From Cladocopium goreaui (lineage: Eukaryota; Sar; Dinophyceae; Suessiales; Symbiodiniaceae), in the NCBI GenBank assembly GCA_947184155.2, contig CAMXCT020001376.1, positions 27,501 to 91,500 on the forward strand: a stretch of 64,000 nt of DNA, given 5' to 3'. Positions within the stretch are counted from its first letter, which is position 1; every line of letters starts with the position of its first letter. A program made the translations under genes and the position numbers. The notes beneath the pieces are model-generated. The model worked only from the letters and a program-made list of their open reading frames with translations, did no database searches and was not told the DNA's origin. Of this stretch, positions 42,476 through 50,053 are shown piece after piece.

Positions 42476-43079
42476 GTAGATTGGTGACACTAGTTAATTG
42501 GGAGTTATAAACAAAAAACATACATATACTATCACATATATCATATATATATATACATATACATAATATATAATATTGATTGTCACACATATCCTAGTCT
42601 ATCTCTAGTATATCTCCGTATCTAGTGATGGTGTTCCCCGTCTGCCGTCTCCGTGCGAGATGAGGTGCCGAATTGACGATTTTCGAGAGGCGGGGATCCC
42701 CGGACATCACCATACTTGTTTGAATACTAAGTTATAGTCATCCATGACGACTGGATGATTTGGGGTGGGGGTAGATTTTAGGAAACCTCCAATCCAAGCT
42801 AAGAATGGATGAATGGTAACTGGTGATTTATATTTATGGCACTGGCAAATATTGAGGATATGTCATACAATGTGGTGAACATAACTGCAATAGCGCAAAT
42901 AGCAGTCTTTCTGAAGCTTATAAACCAACTTATAACGTTTGGGGCCCCCACCTTGCAGAGATATTGATGGGACATGTTAGATTTTAGTGGAATGTCTATG
43001 GGATTTCAGCGGAAGGCAATGGGATATATATATATATATACAGTGCTGTACAGTCACTTAGAACATATTTTTCCAAATG
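42476..43079. other. intron-like DNA, no gene seen
   Basis: TATATATA runs lie at 42536-42565 and 43026-43040. There is a partial family D word near 42765-42790 (GGGGTGGGGGTAGATTTTAGG). A reversed family E word lies at 42920-42950 (AACCAACTTATAACG then GGGGCCCC). Confidence 0.4.
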
Positions 43080-44190
43080 TTTGGACTCTCACACTTAGAA
43101 TTTCCAGAGACCCCCACACTTAGAACAACCAGAGCAAAATCAGTTACAACATCCTATATGTAGGTTGATGGATGTTCTAAGTGTGAGGCTCCTTGCAACT
43201 AACCCTGGCTCCCCACACAGAATATCACAAACAAGAGTTCGTTCAAGTTTTCTTTTCTGTCAATAGATCATTTTAAAAAAAAACAGTTACGTCAATGTCA
43301 ATAGATCATTTTAAAAATCTATATGTAGTAATGTCTTGGGATGTTCTAAGTGCGGGGGTCTCCACAGCTGATTGATAACTTTGTGTTCATATAAATATAT
43401 TTATGTCAATAGATCACTTTAAATATATATATATGTTGTAATGTCTTGGGATGTTCTAAGTGTGGGGGTCTCCAAAGCTGATTGATAACGTTGTGTTCAT
43501 ATACATACAGTTATGTCAATAGTTTATTTTAAATACATATATATGTATGTATATATATATATCTATACATATATGTTGTAATGTCTTGGGATGTTCTAAG
43601 TGTGGGGGTCTCCACAGCTGATTGATAACTTTGTGTTCACATAAATATAGTTATGTGTTGTAATGTCTTGGGATGTTCTAAGTGTGGGGGTCTCCACAGC
43701 TGATTGATAACTTTGTGTTCATATAAATATAGTTATGTCAATAGATCATTATAAAAATATATATGTAGTAATGTCTTGGGATGTTCTAAGTGTGGGGGTC
43801 TCCACAGCTGATTGATAACTTTGTGTTCATATAAATATAGTTATGTCAATAGATCATTATAAAAATATATATGTAGTAATGTCTTGGGATGTTCTAAGTG
43901 TGGGGGTCTCCACAGCTGATTGATAACTTTGTGTTCATATAAATATAGTTATGTCAATAGATCATTATAAAAATATATATGTAGTAATGTCTTGGGATGT
44001 TCTAAGTGTGGGGGTCTCCACAGCTGATTGATAACTTTGTGTTCATATAAATATAGTTATGTCAATAGATCATTATAAAAATATATATGTAGTAATGTCT
44101 TGGGATGTTCTAAGTGTGGGGGTCTCCACAGCTGATTGGTAACTTTGTGTTCATATAAATTTAGCTATGTCAATAGATCATTATAGAAAT
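43080..44190. repeat. 108-bp satellite array, about eight units
   Basis: The block TCCACAGCTGATTGATAACT recurs at 43361, 43471 (variant), 43611, 43693, 43801, 43909, 44017 and 44125. The last four intervals are exactly 108 bp, and earlier ones are 110, 140, 82 and 108. Each unit holds TTGGGATGTTCTAAGTGTGG, TTGTGTTCATATAAATATAG and ATGTCAATAGATCATT. The array is headed by the same word in reverse orientation (CCCCCACACTTAGAAC at about 43110), which suggests an ancestral inverted element before tandem growth. Confidence 0.92.
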
Positions 44191-44550
44191 ATACGGTTCT
44201 CCGCTTGCATAGAATATGCAGTTGTTCAATTCCACAGGCAAATTTGCCGAAAATGTACTTAGAATATTCCCCCATTTCATTTCATGTTGGTTTTTTCTCC
44301 CCATGTGGTCTTTGCTCTCGAAGCCTCTGTACATCTCTATGCGGCGGCGGAAAAATGTACTTTTTAGTACACAAAGTAATAAGAAATCGGTCAATTTGGG
44401 GACCTTGCCAGTTTTTGGTTTTTGTCACCAAACACCTTGTGAAAAACGTCCCTATCTATTTGTCTGGAAACATGAAAGAATTTATGTGGAAAAAAAATGG
44501 AAAAGTGAAGAATTTGTATGGAAATGTGGGATTTATGATTTATAAGGAAA

Positions 44551-45240
44551 ATGAATATATATATATATGGAAAAATGATGAATTTGACTGATAAAGTGAA
44601 AGAATTTATATGGCAAAAATATGGAAAAGTGAAGACTTTCTATTTCCATTATCCAGTGTATGACATGCATTCATTGTCAGAGTCATTGAATCTTTTTCCT
44701 GGGACTTCTCCGCTGGCTACTTCTTTTGATTACTTACAGACATTGCCGGAAGACCTTCTAGGATGTCTCCGAAAGCAGTCTGGGGGTCGACCCGTTTATG
44801 TCCTTGTGACCAAGCAAGTCATTGGACGGCTTGCATCTTGGATCATTTCTGGTTATGTTGACAAGGAGGTCAATGAGGTATTGGAGAAAGACTTGAAAAA
44901 GCCAGCCAGACATTTCATTTGTGATCTGGTAGTTATTGTGACAGATTATGCCCTCAAAGCACTCATGGGGTGCTTGATTTCTGTCTCGATGGCTGCCAAT
45001 GTCTCACTCCAGAAAAGGGACTTCAACATCAATTGCCTGATCAAGCCTGAAGATGCGCTCAACGAAAGACTCCAGTACATTCACCATCGATGCGTTTGAT
45101 TCAGGGTTGAGAATGGAGAGGTCATACTTGCGTCAAGCAAGTTTCAGCCCCGGGCCTTTTCGCTTGCTGAATTGTTTGACCTTCTGCAGTACAGTGGTCC
45201 ATGTTGCTCCTGGCAATCCTGGTGGTCATATCAATATTGA
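44551..45240 (+). CDS. unrecognised ORF of ~229 codons with one in-frame TGA
   Basis: From about 44640 the frame looks genuinely coding. It reads YDMHSLSESLNLFPGTSP, then SFDYLQTLPEDLLGCLRK, then RPVYVLVTKQVIGRLAS, then GYVDKEVNEVLEKDLKK, then FICDLVVIVTDYALKAL, then KPEDALNERLQYIHHRCV. A TGA lies at 45097-45099. The same frame then continues FRVENGEVILASSKFQPR, then AFSLAELFDLLQYSGP, to TGA at 45238-45240. The first 30 codons are AT-rich and may be intron or UTR. The segment LVVIVTDYALKALMGCLI is hydrophobic enough to cross a membrane. I recognise no domain. The conserved frame on both sides of the TGA points to a recent nonsense change or to recoding. Confidence 0.45.
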
Positions 45241-45535
45241 CGGTATTTTGCAGATCTGATGCCAATGTTAGGGGTGTGAAACGCACATACTAAACCTTCA
45301 CTCTTAAAGTTTACACCACCCATGGCAAAATTGATGCTGGTTTAACCCAGAATCAACTGGACTAACCCTATTTATCCTACCTACAACTGAGGCTATAATA
45401 TAAGGATTGTTTTTTCAGTTTTTTTTTATTTGATTTTTTCTGTTTTCCAGCCTGGGTTTGTGGCTTTTGTGGCTTCTGTGGCTTTTGTGGATGTGTGGTT
45501 TTTGTGGGTGTGTGGTTTTGTGGCTCTACCATGCT
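45241..45535. other. T-rich spacer, no gene
   Basis: It includes TTTTGTGGCTTCTGTGGC-type low complexity (45440-45530). Phe/Val/Trp-rich ORFs over it are artefacts. Confidence 0.5.
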
Positions 45536-46162
45536 TTACCTATCTATCTGTCTGTCTGTCTGTCTGTCTATCTGTCCATCTGTCTATTTGTTTATTTGTC
45601 TATCTATGTATCTATCTATATCTATCTATCTATTTATCTAATCTAACCTAATCTAATCTAACCCAATCTAATCTTATCTTATCTAATGTTATATCATGTT
45701 ATCTTGCTTTATCTTGTTTTATCGTGTTTTATCTTATCTATCTAATCTATCTAACCTATCCAACCTAACTAATCTATCTAATCTAATCTATCTAATCTAA
45801 TCTATCTAACCTATCTATCAAACTATCTATTTAATCTATCTATTTGATCTATCTATTTAGTCTATTTATTTAATCTCCATATATTTAATCTCTTTATTCA
45901 AACTGTCTATTTAATCTGTCTATTTAATATGTTTATTCACTCTGTTTGTTTATTCTATCTATTTAATTTATCTTTTTAATCTATCTATTTAATCTTTCTT
46001 TTTAACCTAATCTAACCTAATCTAATCTCATCTCATCTAACCTAACCTAATCTAATCTATCTATATATCTAATCATCAATCTAATCTATCTATTCTATCT
46101 ATCTATCTATCTATCGATCTATCCATCTATCAATCTATCTATCTATCTATCATTCTATCAAT

Positions 46163-46193
<31 letters not shown>

Positions 46194-46290
46194 ACTATCT
46201 ATCTATCTATCTATCTATCTATGTATCTATCTTTCTTTCTATCTGTCTATCTTTCTATCTATCTATCTATCTATCTTTATATTTTATATA
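45536..46290. repeat. ATCT/CTGT tetranucleotide microsatellite
   Basis: About 750 bp of TCTATCTATCTA with interruptions TCTG, TAATC and TTTAATC. The purest block is 46090-46275. Confidence 0.95.
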
Positions 46291-46321
46291 CACACCTTGT
46301 ATCCCTATATTTACCTTAATC

Positions 46322-48118
46322 CAACCAGCAACAGACTTTAAATCGGCCATAAACCAACCCTAAATAACCACAAATAACCCTAAATAACGCTAAATTACCC
46401 TAAACCAACCATAAACCAATCCAACATAACACTCCCTAAATAAACCCAAAACCAAGCCTAAACTAAATAACCCTAAACCAACCGTAAATAAACCCAAAAC
46501 TAACCCTAAATAAACCCTAAACAAACCCTAAACAAACCCTATACCAACCCTAAATAAACCCTAAACAAACTTTAAATAAACTGTAAACCAACCCTAAATA
46601 AACCCTAACCCAACCCTTAACAAACCCTAAACCAACCCTAAACCAAGCCTAAATAAACCCTTAACCAACCCTAAATAAACCCTGGCCCAACCTTAAATAA
46701 ACCCTAAACCAACCATAAACCAAGCCTAAATAAACCCTAAACCAACCCTAAATAAATCTTAGTACCCAACCCTAAATAAACCCTAAACCAACCCTAAATA
46801 AACCCTAGCCCAACCTTAAATAAACCCTAAACCAACCATAAACCAAGCCTAAATAAACCCTAAACCAACCATAAACCAAACCTAAATAAACTCTAAACCA
46901 ACCCTAAAAAAATCTTAGCCAACCCTAAATAACCCTAAATCAACCCTAAACCAACTCTAAATAAACCCTAGCCCAACCTTAAATAAACCCTAAACCAACC
47001 ATAAACCAAGCCTTAATAAACCCTAAACCAACCATAAACCAAACCTAAATAAACTCTAAACCAACCCTAAAAAAATCTTAGCCAACCGTAAATAATCCCT
47101 AGCCCAACCTTAAATAAACCTAAACCAACCCTAAACCAATCCTAAACAAACACTAAACCAAGCCTAAATAAACCCTAAACAAACACCAAATAAACCCTAA
47201 ACCAAACCTAAACATAATCTAAATGACCCTAAAGCAACCCTAAACCAAGCCTAAATAAACACTAAATCAACCCTAAATAAACCCTAAACAAACACCAAAT
47301 AAACCCTAAACCAAACCTAAAGATAATCTAAATGACCCTAAACCAACCATAAACCAAGCCTAAATAAACCATAAACCAACCCTAAATAAATATAATAAGT
47401 CTTTGCCAACCGTAAATAACCCTAAATAAACCCTAAACCAACCGTAAATAAACCTTAGCCCAACCTTAAATAAACCTAAACCAACCCTAAACCAATCCTA
47501 AATAAACACTAAACCAACCCTACATAAACCCTGAACAAACACCAAATAAACCCTGAACAAAACCTAAAAATAATCTAAATGACCCTAAAGCAACCCTGAA
47601 CCAAGCCTAATAAACACTAAACCAACCCTAAATAAACCCTAAACAAACACCAAATAAACCCTAAACCAAACCTAAACATAATCTAAATGACCCTAAACCA
47701 AACATAAACCAAGCCTAAATAAACCCTAAACCAACCCCTAAATAACCCTAAATAGACCCTAAATAAACCCTAGCCCAACCTTAAATAAACCCTAAACCAA
47801 CCATAAACCAAGCCTAAATAAACCCTAAACCAACCCTAAATAAATCTTAGTACCCAACCCTAAATAAACCCTAAACCAACCCTCAATAAACCCTAGCCCA
47901 ACCTTAAATAAACCCGAAACCAACCATAAACCAAGCCTAAATAAACCCTAAACCAACCATAAACCAAACCTAAATAAACTCTAAACCAACCCTAAATAAA
48001 TCTTAGCCAACCCTAAATAACCCTAAATAAACCCTAAACCAACCCTAAATAGATCTTAGCCAAGCCTAAATAACCTCAAATAAACCCTAAACCAACCCTA
48101 AATAAACCTTAAACCAAC
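46322..48118. repeat. degenerate telomere-like CCCTAAA array
   Basis: Nearly 1.8 kb made of 11-bp words ACCCTAAATAA and ACCCTAAACCA with variants (ACCATAAACCA, ACCTTAAATAA, GCCTAAATAAA). CCCTAAA is the C-strand of the TTTAGGG repeat known from dinoflagellate and plant telomeres. Here it is not perfect tandem TTTAGGG but the heptamer with AT-rich spacers. Larger blocks also repeat (for example CACCAAATAAACCCTAAACC and TAATCTAAATGACCCTAAA near 47190, 47300, 47540 and 47650). That shows higher-order duplication. Confidence 0.85.
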
Positions 48119-48125
48119 CAACACT

Positions 48126-48389
48126 ATGATAGCATCCAATGCCACTATTTCACCTACAAAAAATGGCCGAAGTTGTGCTGTCACGCCAGGCAGCAGTATT
48201 CCGGACGCCGGGCTTGGAAAATGCTGGTCGTGTACCATCAGAGCTCGCATCAGAGGCGGTCTGATGTCCTGTGATCCAAAAAGATTGTGTCTTTTTTTGT
48301 GCTGGATTGTTACCATGAATATCCTGGGATTTAAGGGGGAATACATGAATAATTTTGTGATTATGATTAGATTATATATATATATATGA
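48126..48389 (+). CDS. unrecognised ORF of 87 codons between array and retrotransposon
   Basis: It reads MIASNATISPTKNGRSC, then AVTPGSSIPDAGLGKCW, then SCTIRARIRGGLMSCDPK, then RLCLFLCW. The last 20 codons run into AT-rich sequence and are probably not coding. It is GC-rich for the area, with five Cys in 45 residues. The minus strand is also open. It begins right after the telomere-like array and ends about 30 bp before the LTR. No family is recognised. Confidence 0.3.
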   Translation: MIASNATISPTKNGRSCAVTPGSSIPDAGLGKCWSCTIRARIRGGLMSCDPKRLCLFLCWIVTMNILGFKGEYMNNFVIMIRLYIYI

Positions 48390-48421
48390 CAGATAAACAT
48401 TATCATAAATATGTATATATA

Positions 48422-48570
48422 TGTTGAATTCAGCTTGTGTGAGCACCTCTCACCTATGCCAGTTGTCGCATGACCGCAGGGACTCTATCTCCGCTCGAGA
48501 TCAAAAGAAGCCCGATCGCTTGGTGCATAGGAATGCACAGGTGTTGGTAGGTCAGCCACCAGTTTTAACA
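48422..48570 (+). repeat. 5' LTR of the copia element
   Basis: It starts TGTTGAATTCAGC and ends CCAGTTTTAACA, matching 55960-56108 along its whole length by eye. At 149 bp it is short for a copia LTR. No obvious TATA box lies inside; the nearest TATA-rich sequence is the upstream flank. Confidence 0.93.
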
Positions 48571-48571
48571 C

Positions 48572-48584
48572 TGGTAGCGGAGCC
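48572..48584 (+). promoter_or_regulatory. primer-binding site, initiator tRNA-Met-like
   Basis: TGGTAGCGGAGCC begins two bases after the LTR. It differs by two bases from the copia primer site TGGTATCAGAGCC, which pairs with the 3' end of initiator tRNA-Met. Confidence 0.7.
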
Positions 48585-48620
48585 TCCTACGGGAGGCTCC
48601 CCTAGGATAGGATTCCTAGG
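48580..48620 (+). other. two hairpins in the retrotransposon leader
   Basis: GAGCCTCC/GGAGGCTC (48580-48599, loop TACG) and CCTAGGA/TCCTAGG (48601-48620) are adjacent perfect inverted repeats between the primer site and the gag ATG. Possible roles are RNA dimerisation or packaging, or translation control. That is inference. Confidence 0.6.
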
Positions 48621-48637
48621 TGACTTGTGTGAGCGCC

Positions 48638-50053
48638 ATGGCTGGTGCATCTCTGCCGTCTGACCCTGCGTCAGGCAAAGTTTTCTCTGGCGAGAATGAG
48701 GATCCACTGGAGTATAAAAGATGGAAGACATGGGTATCCAACAAGTTGATGACACTGGATTCAAAAGTTCCCAAAGAGGCTCGTGGAGCTTACGTATACA
48801 CCCTGCTGGCCGGTAAGGCCCTCGACTGCATAGAACACTTGGATCCTAGCGAGTATCAGAAGGTTGACGGCGAGAAGACCCTGTTTGATCTTCTCGATGC
48901 CAGGTTTCCACAAAAGGACTCCTCCGATGAAATGAGTGAAACACTCACCACTGTGTTTGGTTTACGCGCAACTGAAGGTGAATCATTGAAAGTCTGGATT
49001 TCTAGAGCTGGCGAGATGTTTGACCGATGCAAGAGAAAGTGTCAGGTCGATTTTCCAGATGAGGCTCGTGGGTGGCTCATTCTGAATCGCTCAGGTTTGA
49101 GTGACGAACAAAGTGCGGTAGTTTTAGCCCGCAGTGGAGGAAGTCTGAAACGTGATGCCATAGGCAGGGCCATGAGGTCGTGCTATCCAGATTTTACTGT
49201 ACCAAAGCGGAAGAGTTTTGGACTCAGTCTTGTGGAAGCTGAGGAAGATCTGGACACCATCGAAGAGGACGACGACACACTGTCTCATGAGGTGGAGGCC
49301 TTTTTGGCCGAACATGGTGAGGTTCCTGCCGAAGAGCCTTCTGAAGTTTTTGAGGAGACGGAGGTGGCAGAAGCACTAGCCGTTTCTTGGAAAGACAAGC
49401 GCCGTGAGTTAGGGCGTTTGCAAAAGAATCGACGTTTTGGTGCTGCTTCTGATCTCCGAAAGAGCTATCGCGTGGAGATCGAAGAGCTCAAGCGCAAAAC
49501 GCGCTGCCATAAGTGCCAACAAGTTGGACATTGGTCCAGGGAATGCAAGCAGCCTGCAAAAGGAAAGGGCAAAGGTTCCAAATCTGGGTCCAGTTCAAAG
49601 GGTTCCGACTCAGGGGTAGCACTGGTTGAGCAGTTTTCGGAGACATTTGTTGCTACGGTGGCTGACGAAAAGTTCTCTGGCCTCAGCATGTCGCAATGGC
49701 TGAGGAATCGACGCGCTACAAAGTCTGAGCAATCAGTGCCTGCGACATCAACTGAGGTGTTCCTGGTCAGTTCACCAGGATATGGTGTGATCGATTCTGG
49801 ATGTGGTCGCACAATTGTGGGACAAGAGACGTTGTCAGATTTCACGAAGCTCTGGAAGTCTCGTGGCATCCCAGTACCTGAGCCTTTTGCTGAGGTCAAT
49901 CATTTTAAGTTTGGAAACGGCCAGCGTGAAACCACTGAATTGGCAGTCAAACTGCCGGTAGTGATCTCTGGAAAGACTGGAAGTATCAAGGCAGCCATTG
50001 TCAAGGGGGCTGCTCCGTTACTGATTTCACGCCGGGCTCTTCAGACTTTATAA
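48638..50053 (+). CDS. copia Gag and aspartic protease
   Basis: I take ATG 48638 as start (GAGCGCCATGG context, MAGASLPSDPASGKVFSG); upstream in-frame codons lack an ATG. That gives 471 residues to TAA at 50051-50053. The N-terminal two thirds look like a copia gag (EYKRWKTWVSNKLMTLD near the start, then LFDLLDARFP). A CCHC zinc knuckle lies at residues 290-303 (CHKCQQVGHWSREC), followed by a Lys/Ser-rich linker. The protease signature is VIDSGCGRTIVG with the catalytic Asp at residue 386. The protein ends LISRRALQTL. In related elements the frame simply continues into pol. Here a TAA intervenes and the same frame resumes with AVIDFGKNEM. Confidence 0.9.
   Translation: MAGASLPSDPASGKVFSGENEDPLEYKRWKTWVSNKLMTLDSKVPKEARGAYVYTLLAGKALDCIEHLDPSEYQKVDGEKTLFDLLDARFPQKDSSDEMSETLTTVFGLRATEGESLKVWISRAGEMFDRCKRKCQVDFPDEARGWLILNRSGLSDEQSAVVLARSGGSLKRDAIGRAMRSCYPDFTVPKRKSFGLSLVEAEEDLDTIEEDDDTLSHEVEAFLAEHGEVPAEEPSEVFEETEVAEALAVSWKDKRRELGRLQKNRRFGAASDLRKSYRVEIEELKRKTRCHKCQQVGHWSRECKQPAKGKGKGSKSGSSSKGSDSGVALVEQFSETFVATVADEKFSGLSMSQWLRNRRATKSEQSVPATSTEVFLVSSPGYGVIDSGCGRTIVGQETLSDFTKLWKSRGIPVPEPFAEVNHFKFGNGQRETTELAVKLPVVISGKTGSIKAAIVKGAAPLLISRRALQTL

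Noticed and set aside
45430-45651. Cys/Val/Leu/Ser-rich + ORFs
   Set aside because: Pure translation of microsatellite TGTC/TCTA.
46322-48118. True chromosome end
   Set aside because: The heptamer is not tandem-perfect, and unique sequence plus a full retrotransposon follow on the far side.
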